Source: Ahaetulla prasina
Taxonomy: Eukaryota > Chordata > Lepidosauria > Squamata > Colubridae
Assembly (NCBI RefSeq): GCF_028640845.1
Contig: NC_080544.1
Span: 59,224,711-59,288,710 of the forward strand
Direction of reading: 5' to 3'
Length of the DNA stretch: 64,000 nt
Shown: piece by piece, positions 23,687 to 36,142 of the stretch
Layout of the letters: every line of letters starts with the position of its first letter
How positions within the stretch are numbered: position 1 is the stretch's first letter
Translations under genes and position numbers: made by a program
Notes under the pieces: model-generated
Told to the model about the DNA's origin: nothing
Database searches by the model: none
The model's input: the letters and a program-made list of their open reading frames with translations, nothing else

Positions 23687-23933
23687 ATCTAGACACCCTC
23701 ATCCAATAAAACCTGGAAGATAATATACATGCGCTGGCTTCACCGGTTTTGCACTATTGTTTGGCCAACTAAGACCCTTACTACTTTCCAAAAAGTTAGA
23801 TGCAGGCGATAGCCATCAAAAGGTTGCCCATCTTTATAACAAACTTAATTCTGAGTAACCAGCCTATGTTCTTACCAGCACAGCTTAGAGTTTACAATAG
23901 AAAAAAAAATCAGTAAAATAAAGATATTCACTA

Positions 23934-24321
23934 CAGGTAAACCTCAGTTTGCTTAGTGACTGTTTGAAGTTACAACAGCACTGAAAAAAGTGACTCATGA
24001 CCATTTTTCATACTTATGACCATTGCAGCATCCCCATGGTCACATGATTTACATTCGGATGTTTGACAACTCACTCACATTAATGATGGTTGCAGTGTCC
24101 CAGGATCACGTGATTGCCTTTTGTGGCCTTCTGACAAGCAAAGTTAATCTGGGGGAACCAGATTCACTTAACAACCGTGTTACTAATTTAACAACTACAG
24201 TGATTCACTTAACAAATGTGGCAAAAAAAGTCATAGAATGGGGCAAAACTTACTTAACAAATTTCTCATTGAGCAACATAAATGTTGAGTTCAATTGTGG
24301 CTGTAAGTTGAGGACCACCTG
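23934..24321 (+). mobile_element. TA-flanked inverted-repeat element, copy A (mariner-like MITE)
   Basis: The ends CAGGTAAACCTCAGTTTGC and GTAAGTTGAGGACCACCTG form an imperfect inverted pair, flanked on both sides by TA as in Tc1/mariner insertions. The body contains CTTAACAAC and CACGTGAT modules shared with 27297-27710, 46589-46990 and 61939-62200. At 388 bases it has no transposase. Confidence 0.75.
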
Positions 24322-24323
24322 TA

Positions 24324-25162
24324 TTTTATAAACAAAGGTAGCTTGTACAACATGAAAGATAGAGGTCTTCCTATTTTAATTCTAGAAACTATTCAATCTT
24401 TGTTAAAAATATAAATAAAGCATGTGAGGATTTTCTTCCTAAACCATGTGATGCCCAAAAGGACTGTCTTATCCATCAGTCTTTCCATTCTCTGCTCAGA
24501 AAGCATCAATAATCCAGTCATTAAACCCACATCAAAATCTTCCTGGACCATGTTTGTCATCTGAAATCATAACAAAAGTAAAGACGTACCAAGACGTTCA
24601 TAAATGCATACTTTTTATTTCTTTGTTTTTATCCTGGTCCATATACAAGTACACTTGGGTTTTTAATTCAAAGCATTCTTTCTCATTCAATGCTGTGGAA
24701 TGCTATTCAGCATAGAAATTACTCAGCTGACTAGTCTAGCCTTTCTGGAAAACCACAGAAGAATCTTCAGCAACGCTCTCTCATGCATGTTTTTGGGGGG
24801 CCTTCCATTATCAAATCCCCACTTTTCTTATTCTGAAATCACTACTCCTCCTAGTTGTATTTTCTGTGCCCTGAAGAAATAAGTTATCTTTATTTCTGTT
24901 AAACCAAAACATGTTTTAAAATAAAATTAGAGGCACTTGCAAAACAAAAAGTACTATGCAGCTAAGGATTTGAAATGCATTTAAAGAAAATAAAATCAAG
25001 GCTTTTTTGTTGGAATACTTCGCCCCACAACTTAAAATCAGATCTGACATATATCCCATATAGAATAATGTAGAAGACTCATTACATGCATACTATATAT
25101 TTCAAGGTAGGATAGAACTCTGGACCACATGTTTTGAAATATATTTGTAATTAACAGAATAA
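24324..25162. other. No gene seen
   Basis: AT-rich sequence with short frames only. Confidence 0.5.
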
Positions 25163-25470
25163 CTGAGTTGGAAGGGACCTTGGAGGTCTTCTAGTCCAAC
25201 TCTCTCCTCAAGCAAGAAAAATACCATTTCAGACAAATGTCCAATGTCTTCTTAAAAACCACCAGTGTTGGAGCACCCACAACTTCTGGAGGCAAGAAGT
25301 TCCACTGATTGTTCTGTCAGGAAATTTTTCCTTAGTTCTAGGCTGGTCTCTCCTTGGTTAATTTCCATCCATTGCTTCTTGTCCTCCCTTCAGGTTCTTT
25401 GGAGAATAGATTGATACTTCAATCAAAACATTTCCTCCTCTACATAGAAAACTAATATGGTCTCCTCAGA
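25163..25470 (-). mobile_element. CR1 LINE 3' fragment
   Basis: Homologous to 9638-9827 and 50230-50586, beginning GAGTTGGAAGGGACCTTGGA. The minus strand encodes the end of CR1 ORF2, with several frame breaks. No AAC tail has survived beside it. Confidence 0.8.
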
Positions 25471-27296
25471 ATGAAAGTTTATCATACACAGGAAATATTT
25501 TATACAACCTTTTATATAACCATTTTACATAACTTTTACTTATATAGAATGTATGTATGTATATATGTGCAGAGCTGCTTTGTTTCTTGAATTGAAACTT
25601 ACCCAGTTGCTTTCGTACATAAAGAGGGTGAACATAAATAAATACATAAATAGGGTGAACATTATATTCTAGATATCATTTTAGCAGTACAGAATTTTGC
25701 ACAAATCTGAAAACCTATCTCCAGATCCAGCATGCATATGCATTTGCATATATAGAGAATCCTGAGGGATGTTATATATCAAGCAGGAAGAATAAGTTAG
25801 GAAATACCAAGCTGGTTCAACAGAGAAAGGCCCTTGTTTTCCCACATAACATATCAGCCAGTAACCTACTTCAAACATGCAAAGTAGGTGGTAGGGGAGG
25901 ACAGGAGAGCTAGGAACACAAGGGCCCTGGGGAAGCCAGCAGCTTTTATTCTTTTTTATATCCAGTCATAATTGTTTCCTCCTCCTTCCCTCCCTCCACC
26001 TCCTCTTCCTCTCTGTCATATCTCAATGCCAGAAAACACACAGCACTTTGTTTTGCAAATGGTTCCAATGAGCACGATACACGTATGAGCAGGGACAGAA
26101 AATCAGGATATTTAAAACACACACACACACACACACACAGAAGAAAACAGTATTCTAAGCAAAACAGAGTCAGCATATTTAAGAGAGGGGGGGGAGGGGG
26201 GAAGGAGGGAGAGGATTCTAAGCAAAATAGAGCCTTGGACACAAGAGATGAATGAGAAAGAGCCTTCAGAACAATGTAGACAATGCTAAAAAGCACATCT
26301 TCTGCCCTTTTAATTAGTGGGAGGTCAGTGGGAATGTCAAGCTTTGCCATCGAGTTCCTCTTTTCAGAGGAGAAAATTAGACTTTTAAATGAAGGTGCTT
26401 TAGGTCTTTTTTTTTCAACAGGATTCATACAGGAAAAAAGAATGGCTTACCATCCCTTTGTACCAAGTACAGCACCAAAATTTACCATTGCCAAAGGAAT
26501 GTCCCCAGTCTTCCAAAACTGCATAGCTATAGAAGTCTAGACAGGGAATGGCACCAGTTATTTCAGAGAGAAGACCAAGTGATCATCTTGTGAAATAGGA
26601 TACAGCAAATTTTTGCCCTTCAATCAAGGTTCATGGTGGCAGTAACCAACTATTCTCTGCTTTGCTCTTCATTCAAGCATGGGTTGATGAGGATGGGCAT
26701 CAATGAAAGCCACGGAGTCTGATCTCCATTCTCCATCTAACCACAAGGTCATTGAGGGTACTTACTTTTATTCCCATATGCTTTCTTTTTGTCAGATGGT
26801 TAAAAGGAGAAGCAAACCAAAATTAACAGATATATTTCTTCAAGCTTGATATAAAAATACATCATGGGTCTACTTTGCAGGGATCGGGAATATTTGTATT
26901 TCTTTCAATTATAAAAGACTGTATTCTGTGACTATGAATATGAAATAAATACAAATCCAGGCTGTATCAATAACACTTTTGTAGCTCTCGAAACAAGAAA
27001 CATTTTATAGACCAGAAATAAAAGGCAAACACAAATGGCTAATTTATTATGAGATACTAGAATTTTGTGAAGAGGGATACAAAATAAAATCTAGAGAAGA
27101 ATTGGTAGCAGAGGGACACAGTTGCCAATGATCTTATTTATAATTATTGAAAAGATTTAAAGTAGACAAAAAAATGTAGTTTTGAACAATGCAAGACTGA
27201 GTTTGAAATGGAATTATATGCAAATGATGAACATGTAATTGCTAAAAACATATAAAATTTTATTGAAATATTGAAGTTGAACAAATAAAAAAATGC
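25471..27296. other. No gene seen; contains an AC repeat
   Basis: AT-rich DNA with an AC dinucleotide array at 26117-26139 and a purine-rich GGGGGGAG tract at 26186-26214. The minus-strand frame at 25946-26428 is low complexity across these tracts and is judged to be chance. Confidence 0.5.
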
Positions 27297-27710
27297 AAAG
27301 GTAGTCTACTTTTGACTATAATTGGGACTGGAATTTTTATCACTATGCAATGTAGTTATTAAAGGGCTCATTACATGATTGGACTTGATTTTACAAACCA
27401 TTTTTACCATGGTCAATAAATGAATCATATGATTGTTAAGTGACACACACAATTGTTAAGAATTTCAGCTTCCTCAATTGACTGTCAAAAGCTGATTGGG
27501 AAGGTCACAAATCACGATTAGGTGACCATAAATCACTGCAACTGTCATAAATGTGATCCAGTTGTCATGCACCCAAATTGCAATCACATGACCATAGGGT
27601 GACCTTTGTAACTTTGAGGATAGGTCATACGTCATTTCCCCCCCCCCCCCCGAGGCCATCATAACTTCGAACTGTTGTTAAATGAATATTGGTAAATCAA
27701 CAACTAACAG
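27297..27710 (-). mobile_element. TA-flanked inverted-repeat element, copy B (degenerate)
   Basis: Minus-oriented, strongly diverged copy of the 23934-24321 family. It begins near AAAGGTAGTCTACTTTTGAC and ends GTAAATCAACAACTAACAG before TA. It contains a poly-C run at 27639-27652. Divergence suggests it is the oldest of the four copies. Confidence 0.65.
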
Positions 27711-27712
27711 TA

Positions 27713-30700
27713 TGATAAAGGGGGCTAAAAATTTTGGTTATAATATACATATGGAACAAGAAGAAAATATGTAGTTGAAAGGATTGAAATTTACATTATG
27801 TTGTAATCTTAAAGACAATTTTTATAAAATGACGTGCTATTGATATATGTCAGAGGGAAAAGTGTTTAGAATGCAGATACTTTTTTCTTTTGATTAGAGA
27901 AAAAATAATATCTACATTTATTGCTGATGAAAACACCTTACGGACTTTTTGTGGAAAACAGGAAAAAAAAACCCAGACATGGGGTTTTTTATTAGACAGG
28001 ATAGATTATGGAAAGGAGACATGTAACTTTAGAAAAAGAGATAAATTTATATTTGTACTTATAACTGCTGTAGAAAAAAAATCAGAAACCACTTCTTTTA
28101 ATCTTTTTTAATCTTCTTTTGTTTTCCTTTCTTGCACTTTTACTTTCTCTTTGATTTTTTTTTCTTACTTTTTAATGTTAGTTTGTACTTAGTTTTTAAC
28201 TTTTTAAAACCTTTTATTAAAAAAAAGTCTTTGTGACAACTGCCCCATTGCATGCCTTCTACCCACACTAAGTGTGGTCTACTTGTTTCTGAAACTCCAT
28301 GTGCTTGATCCTCATCTACAGCTTCCCTTCGCAGCATGTGTTTCACCTTGCCTATTTGAATGATGACCCAGAATAAAGCACATAGAGAGGTTTTGCAATC
28401 CCATAGATCTTACTACAAAAGTTGTCTGGGGAGAAGTGGGAAGAAAAATAATTCAACTTTATGAACATACAAAACACTCCTTTTTTAAGCAAATGTAAAA
28501 TTCCCAAGGTAACTTCGTGTTACATTTCTTTAGGTCAGACCTTTACTCCTGGGCAACATCCAGGAGGTAATTGGATAATTAGACCTTAACCTCCGAAATT
28601 TCTGTGAAACAGTCCTTCCTTCTATTTTATACTTCTATTTCCTTCTATTTTATACTTCCTTCTATTTTATAATTTTCTCACTGCTTATTTCCATAAAAAC
28701 CGAAGCCCCAGCTCAAAAAAATGCAGAGGCTGTCCAAACCATTTAGGAAATCAACAAGAGAGATGAGGAGGAGCAAAATGGCTATTACAAACTATTAAAG
28801 AGCATTTGGGAAGCATGGCCAAGGTAGAAGGAAATGGAAATGGCTGCTGAACTATGGAAGTAGGAGAAAATTCAGGATGCAGAAAGCCAAGGGATTAGAA
28901 GACCTCAACAGGCCTTGCCAGTTTCAGAGAAGGAAAAAAAGGGGGGAGGGGGCTGCTGTGGAGAAGAAGGCCTGCAGCCTCACATCACATTTAAAGTGAT
29001 AGGCAGAGCAGAAAATGGAGCTGGAAAAACAGACAGCAACATGTTTTACAGGCCACCCAGAGACAGCTTGCCTGTGCAAAATTATAACTGTGACCTTATA
29101 AGCATTTTCACCCACAAAAAGAAAGATGAAGACAGAAGGCAGCTGAGGAAGAGGGCAAGAAAGGATGACTGTGTTAAATCATGCTTAGGCCATAATACCC
29201 TTTATGCTGAATGATTTCTAAACAACACTTCAACACAGCTCCTGACGAAAGAAGACTTCTGAGCGACTCTCTTAACCATTTTGTTTTCTCTCACATGCTG
29301 GTTCCTGCATGCGGTTTGGGTGGAGCTGTTGTAACTCTGCCTTTTTCAACACAAAAAAAGCATTGGGCCTCTTTGGGGCCAGGTAACGAAATTCCTGTCA
29401 GAATGTACTCTGGGCACAAAGGCCATCTTCTGTGACACACACACACCGCTACTGGCAATGCAGCCAAATGGGGGAAGCATTTGATGAGAGCATGAAAAGC
29501 CAATTTGCAGGACATAAACTAACTGCTCCTTGCCTCCTCAGGCAAAGCATGTCTAACTAGGCCATATTGAGGGTTCAGGCAATCTCCTCCTGTCTCCTTT
29601 GTCCATTTGCTATGTTATCATTAGAATTCAATCCTGAAGATGCTCTGAGTATTCTTCCCTTATAAAAATCTATTTGCTTTGGACAAACTCTGTTCATTTT
29701 AAATGAACATGAATAGCACCACTTTTTTCATTTATTGCAGATATGGGATACAACAGATGTAATTCAGGATGTTTCAAAGTCTGAAGAGTCTTTCGATAGG
29801 CAGAACAGAATATCCCTTCTGCAAGAAAATCTACGTTCACAGTGATATAAACTTTTGCCATATCACACAAAAAACTGAGGGGATGGAGAATTGCATTTTA
29901 AAACAAAAATTTAAAATATGGGCTAAGAACTAAGTTAGAAAAGACATCCGCATGACTGACACAGCACTCCTCACTGCCTCTCATCTTAAAGCATGTGACA
30001 AAAGTCTGTCTATCATAGAGAAATATATATATGCAGAATAAGGGATAATTTCAAGGTGTTTATTTTATTCTGTTTTAGCTTTTACTTGTTTTACGAGTTT
30101 TTTAAAAAAGTTTTGCTATGGCAAGATGGATAGTCATAGAAATTAAATCAAGGGAAATAATAAATGTATAAATGCTATGAGCTGTTTTATTGTAGGTCTC
30201 AAAAACTGACTTTTAAGTTAAAAATAGAGAAACCTAATGAAATTTAGCGACAAAAAATAGCAGTAACATTACAAGATAACAAACATAAAAGGGTTCAGAT
30301 GTGTGTTCAAGTTTCTTTCGTCTTTGTTGAGGTTTCTGAAGATTTTATTTTTTTATTAAGAGGGCAAACCAAGCTATCTGCTAATATTTAGCTCTTCTGC
30401 AAATTCAGAATTCACAACTTCTGGAACCTTGTAGAACTTAAGAAAATATAAAACAATACAATTTGCTTTTGTATTCTGGTGCTAAAAAATACCAAATTTG
30501 CTGCTCATGCAAACACATGAAATGACTGTCTCTGATAGTTCCAAGCAGGCTATTCACTGCAATTTTTTACCAAGAGTTCTTAAATTAATCTCACATTTAT
30601 TTCTTTTACTCATCACTAATTTTAATATTCTAAAGTCACTAATAAAGGGTAAAACTAATCCATGGGAACTAGAAATTAGTTCATACTTGATATGACAGTC

Positions 30701-31273
30701 TTGTTGCAACAACTTCATATATTTAGCTTTAATAAATCTGAAAGGAACATATGTATAAATGCCCAGGTGTATAAATATTTTGGACAGACCCATGTAGGAG
30801 ACAATTAATCTTTTATCCAATACATTTTAAAAATACTAGCTTTCTTTTTCAATTTTATATATTTCTCAGAGCCCTCATGAATGTGGCATATACCATGAAA
30901 CAACTCCTAATCAAACCATAACAAATATTGTTTCTTTGAACCAAATGTATTAATTTTAATAATGCTTAAAATCTTACATCTCTTTCTTGCCTTATCTACC
31001 TCAGGACTGGAAAAATTTCAAAACTACCTATGGGTGATAAAAAATGTATAAGCATGACCATTGTAGAAACAAACCCAACATCCTTAATTCATTCCAACAA
31101 ACTCCCTATTCAATTGTAAGAGACAGGTTTTAATTTTATTATCATAGACTTCACTTTTTCCAAAACTTTTCCCATTATTCTTAGAAGGTCTGCATTTTAC
31201 TTCATAACATCTCCATATTCCTGTTTAATTCATTTACTTCTACTGCAATGAAAAAAATTGTGTTTTTTTTAAA
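27713..31273. other. No gene seen; possible L1 3' end and small tandem repeat
   Basis: The stretch 27870-28230 resembles the tail of a reptile L1: a diverged reading frame, a CT-rich 3' UTR and a final TTATTAAAAAAAAG. This is a weak impression. At 28608-28675 a CTTCTATTTTATA unit is repeated about three times. The rest is AT-rich with short frames, and no exon was recognised. Confidence 0.4.
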
Positions 31274-31281
31274 GCCTAGTG

Positions 31282-31837
31282 CCGCAATGGCGAACCTATG
31301 GCACACGTGCCACAGGTGGCATACATAGACATATCAGTGGGCACGCGAGCTCAACTCTGTCAGCTGATTTTTGGGCCTTCTGGGCCCACCAGAAGTACGG
31401 AAACAGGTTGTTTCCTGCCTCCGAAGGGCCTCTGGGGGGTGGTGGGAAAGGCCCATTTTTCTCTCTCACTTGGCCCCTTGCCTTTCTAGGAGACTGGGGA
31501 GGGAGAAAAAGGCCTTCCCCACCCCCTCCCCCAGAAGTCCTCTGGAGGCTGATAATGGCCCGTTTGCCAACTTCTGGTCGAACCGGAAGTTGGCAAACGG
31601 GCTGTTTCTGGCATCCAGAGGACCTCGGGGGGGGGAAGCCGTTTTCGTCCTTCCCAGACTCCTAGAGAGGCTCTGGAGCCAAGTGAGAGAGAAAAATGGG
31701 ACTACTGGGCCATCGCGTGCCAGGAACAGCGGGGGGTGCGCGCACATGTGGGGCACGTAGAATTATGGGTGTGGGCACCTGCGTGCGCGACCCCCCCCGC
31801 TCCTGGCACATGATGGCAAAAAGGTTAGCCATCACTG
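31282..31837. mobile_element. hAT-like non-autonomous element, second family
   Basis: The ends CCGCAATGGCGAACCTATG and AAAGGTTAGCCATCACTG form inverted repeats. The flanks are GCCTAGTG and GCCTAGTC, a 7 of 8 match that fits the 8-bp target duplication of hAT transposons. The element is GC-rich (CACGTG, TGCGCGC modules), unlike the AT-rich flanks, and encodes nothing recognisable. It contains a near-perfect 45-bp inverted repeat at 31558-31602. Confidence 0.8.
31558..31602. repeat. 21-bp-arm inverted repeat
   Basis: The arms at 31558-31578 and 31582-31602 are complementary at 20 of 21 positions around a CGA spacer. It lies inside the hAT-like element. Confidence 0.9.
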
Positions 31838-31845
31838 GCCTAGTC

Positions 31846-32592
31846 CATGGGCATTAAGAAAACTGTGCAATCTGTGTTAATGTACAAAAGAGAAACAGAT
31901 GTCCATGACTGCATATATGGACAGCATTTAAAAATTGTTAGAAAAGGAAGTTAAACAATGGCTGAGATGAAGAATATTCCAGGATATTAGTCAAGGAGAC
32001 ATATGAAGGATACCATGGGAAGAGGTATTCTTTATTGAAGAACACTGGAAAGAAACTTATTCAGAGACAGGAAGAGATATAGACTATATCCATTACTGAT
32101 GGATATTGATTGAATATGTGACCAAAATATGGATGGTATACACACAAAATCTCTAAAAGTAGCAAGTCGCTGTTTCATTTCACTTATAGTTTAAAATTTA
32201 ACATTGTAAGAAAAAATGGAGTGAGATATGCACTCATCAAAAGGACAAAATGTAAGTGCTGTATTTACACATACTTGACTCAATCGATATAAACAAAACA
32301 GTACAAAAAGACAAATGGATGACCACTTATCTTGCCAGCAGGAGTTTGCTGAGCAGTTCACATCCTTGGAAAACTTTATTGTAAATAAAACTATAAAGTT
32401 AACTTCAGTTAAACACATCCTCAGAACTTTGAATGAGAAATGGTTCAGATAGGCTAGATAGGGTTATGTATGTTTAAAAAGACTAATGATAAATCACGTT
32501 AGCTTTCAAAATATTCTCCCATGAAAAGTGCTAAGTTGAGCAGGGCTAGGAGGAGCAAAAACATTTCCCAACAATAAACTAAACTCAACATG
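31846..32592. other. No gene seen
   Basis: AT-rich sequence directly left of the tandem duplication. Only short frames. Confidence 0.5.
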
Positions 32593-34368
32593 TAGTGGTT
32601 TTGTTCATTACTATACACTGAAGTCAAAACCAAGAATTGCCCAGCCCAAACAAGGACACAGAGTTCAGCTGATTTCCAGACAATGTCTGCTTATTCAGGG
32701 AAATACTACCAGACAATCTGGGATGACTTTTTACTAATTCACTTCATATGCAGCCTGACTATCACCAGTAAGGTCCAAAATAAATATAGCTTACCGCATT
32801 ATATGATGGAAGGTAATGAAGGACACAAGGTAAATATCCAGAAAAAGTTGGGTGTGGACATAACTAAAAATTCCAGAAAATTGACTCATTATCAAAAAGC
32901 AAGCTCTGAATTGAACTGTTAGTGGGATTTACCAGTTTTAGTTCATCAATCATTTGCCAAACCTCTCCTAGATTTGAGGGAAAAGATATATTTTTTACCT
33001 GATTCAACATTCCTTCCTTTTCTCCCTCCTATCTATAAATAAAAAGAATAGAGGAGGGTAGAAGCCAATACTCTTAAGTTTTTCAATAGTTCTGCCAGAT
33101 CTTCCCTTCTTCCTTATAGGTATGCAGAGCCACTAACAAGTTAATTTGGCTTCTCCTCTTTACTTCCACCCAAATCCGCAAAAAGTGGAGGAGAAAAAAT
33201 AATCTTTCTGTTCAAACTCACTTTTTCTACTCAGAATACCTACCCTCATCCCAACCACAAGATTAGTCTCCAACTGGAAAATAATAAAAAAGCAATTTTA
33301 TTAATGACTTATCTACTCCCCCATTTTAGCAGCTAAATGATGAGTCATTTTGGCAACACTGGAATATACACAAGTTGTCTGTTTTATAGCCACTGTTGTT
33401 CATTTATTGTTAAATATTTATCCTACACAATGATGCTTGAAAGGAATCTGTGGACCTGTTTGTGCAGATTTTGAAGTAACTGGATCAGATCAAAAAGAGA
33501 AGACAGGGCCTAGGCAGCTTGTCTTTACATGCAGGTGTTGTCACACAGCTGTTCCTCAGTCTGACTTTTGCCACATACTCAAGATCACACCCTCAAACTG
33601 AGTATTAATCCAGAGTAAACACCACTCCCTGGTTTCAGCCTCATGATAACCAGTACAGATTACAACTTCATTTCATAGATAAACATGCATGAAGGGAAAT
33701 GATGACACAGAGGAAAAGTCTCTCATAGCCATTTTAACTTGCCAAAAGCTAAACTACCTTAGGTGATCTTATGACAGTAATCCAATAAATTTTCACGGCC
33801 TCCATGATATTTTAATTTTTTGTACAACTTCCATGTATAGAAACCCCACCCACTCCAAACCCCTGAAATTTCAGCATATCAGAAATCACTGAGATGTCAG
33901 GAATTAAAGCAACTACAGCCCAAAGTATATGTTCATAGCCAGGCCAGCTGGAATTTAAAGGAATGCAGGCAAAAACATCTGAAGAATACAGATTGACTAT
34001 CCCACATTTACTGTATTGTCAAGGTACAACATATTAATTTAAAGCTGTTTATGCTCTTCCAGTAACATTCCCTTGCTCCACTACTAAATAATGGCTTTTT
34101 TGGGGAATATCTTTTGTTCCTTTTGGATTAATGTGAAGAGCCCATCTCATATCTACCTTCATAGCATGAAGTCAGTGTAGGAGAGAGATTTGAGTTCATA
34201 TGGTACAGTATTCCTTTCTAGGAAGTTGGCCAGAAAGGAGGAAAGGAAGAATGGTGATTTGACAACGTCTTACAAAATAAGAGGACTGCGATGTAATAAA
34301 GTCTTTGCTTCCAACTACCGGAAACAAAGCTGCTTAAAACCAGATTTGAGTACTGTACTTTCAACCTT
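32593..34368. repeat. Tandem duplication, copy 1 (1,776 bp)
   Basis: The whole segment is repeated immediately downstream. By eye the only difference is a GA dinucleotide present here near 33499 (AAAAAGAGAAG) and absent from copy 2. TAG occurs at the start of copy 1, at the junction and after copy 2, a 3-bp microhomology. The content is non-repetitive AT-rich DNA. The 79-codon frame at 32683-32922 has no recognisable domain and is not called a gene. Confidence 0.97.
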
Positions 34369-36142
34369 TAGTGGTTTTGTTCATTACTATACACTGAAGT
34401 CAAAACCAAGAATTGCCCAGCCCAAACAAGGACACAGAGTTCAGCTGATTTCCAGACAATGTCTGCTTATTCAGGGAAATACTACCAGACAATCTGGGAT
34501 GACTTTTTACTAATTCACTTCATATGCAGCCTGACTATCACCAGTAAGGTCCAAAATAAATATAGCTTACCGCATTATATGATGGAAGGTAATGAAGGAC
34601 ACAAGGTAAATATCCAGAAAAAGTTGGGTGTGGACATAACTAAAAATTCCAGAAAATTGACTCATTATCAAAAAGCAAGCTCTGAATTGAACTGTTAGTG
34701 GGATTTACCAGTTTTAGTTCATCAATCATTTGCCAAACCTCTCCTAGATTTGAGGGAAAAGATATATTTTTTACCTGATTCAACATTCCTTCCTTTTCTC
34801 CCTCCTATCTATAAATAAAAAGAATAGAGGAGGGTAGAAGCCAATACTCTTAAGTTTTTCAATAGTTCTGCCAGATCTTCCCTTCTTCCTTATAGGTATG
34901 CAGAGCCACTAACAAGTTAATTTGGCTTCTCCTCTTTACTTCCACCCAAATCCGCAAAAAGTGGAGGAGAAAAAATAATCTTTCTGTTCAAACTCACTTT
35001 TTCTACTCAGAATACCTACCCTCATCCCAACCACAAGATTAGTCTCCAACTGGAAAATAATAAAAAAGCAATTTTATTAATGACTTATCTACTCCCCCAT
35101 TTTAGCAGCTAAATGATGAGTCATTTTGGCAACACTGGAATATACACAAGTTGTCTGTTTTATAGCCACTGTTGTTCATTTATTGTTAAATATTTATCCT
35201 ACACAATGATGCTTGAAAGGAATCTGTGGACCTGTTTGTGCAGATTTTGAAGTAACTGGATCAGATCAAAAAGAAGACAGGGCCTAGGCAGCTTGTCTTT
35301 ACATGCAGGTGTTGTCACACAGCTGTTCCTCAGTCTGACTTTTGCCACATACTCAAGATCACACCCTCAAACTGAGTATTAATCCAGAGTAAACACCACT
35401 CCCTGGTTTCAGCCTCATGATAACCAGTACAGATTACAACTTCATTTCATAGATAAACATGCATGAAGGGAAATGATGACACAGAGGAAAAGTCTCTCAT
35501 AGCCATTTTAACTTGCCAAAAGCTAAACTACCTTAGGTGATCTTATGACAGTAATCCAATAAATTTTCACGGCCTCCATGATATTTTAATTTTTTGTACA
35601 ACTTCCATGTATAGAAACCCCACCCACTCCAAACCCCTGAAATTTCAGCATATCAGAAATCACTGAGATGTCAGGAATTAAAGCAACTACAGCCCAAAGT
35701 ATATGTTCATAGCCAGGCCAGCTGGAATTTAAAGGAATGCAGGCAAAAACATCTGAAGAATACAGATTGACTATCCCACATTTACTGTATTGTCAAGGTA
35801 CAACATATTAATTTAAAGCTGTTTATGCTCTTCCAGTAACATTCCCTTGCTCCACTACTAAATAATGGCTTTTTTGGGGAATATCTTTTGTTCCTTTTGG
35901 ATTAATGTGAAGAGCCCATCTCATATCTACCTTCATAGCATGAAGTCAGTGTAGGAGAGAGATTTGAGTTCATATGGTACAGTATTCCTTTCTAGGAAGT
36001 TGGCCAGAAAGGAGGAAAGGAAGAATGGTGATTTGACAACGTCTTACAAAATAAGAGGACTGCGATGTAATAAAGTCTTTGCTTCCAACTACCGGAAACA
36101 AAGCTGCTTAAAACCAGATTTGAGTACTGTACTTTCAACCTT
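34369..36142. repeat. Tandem duplication, copy 2 (1,774 bp)
   Basis: Head-to-tail copy of 32593-34368, two bases shorter (AAAAAGAAG near 35275). Such near identity means either a very recent duplication or an assembly error, for example two haplotypes joined in series. It would lie within intron 1 of TRIM8, about 1.5 kb from the exon. Confidence 0.97.

Noticed and set aside
25946..26428. 160-codon minus-strand frame
   Set aside because: It spans an AC repeat (poly-Cys/Val) and purine-rich tracts, with no domain.
32683..32922. 79-codon frame present identically in both duplicated copies (also 34459-34698)
   Set aside because: Its conservation only reflects the recent duplication. Composition and lack of domains suggest chance.
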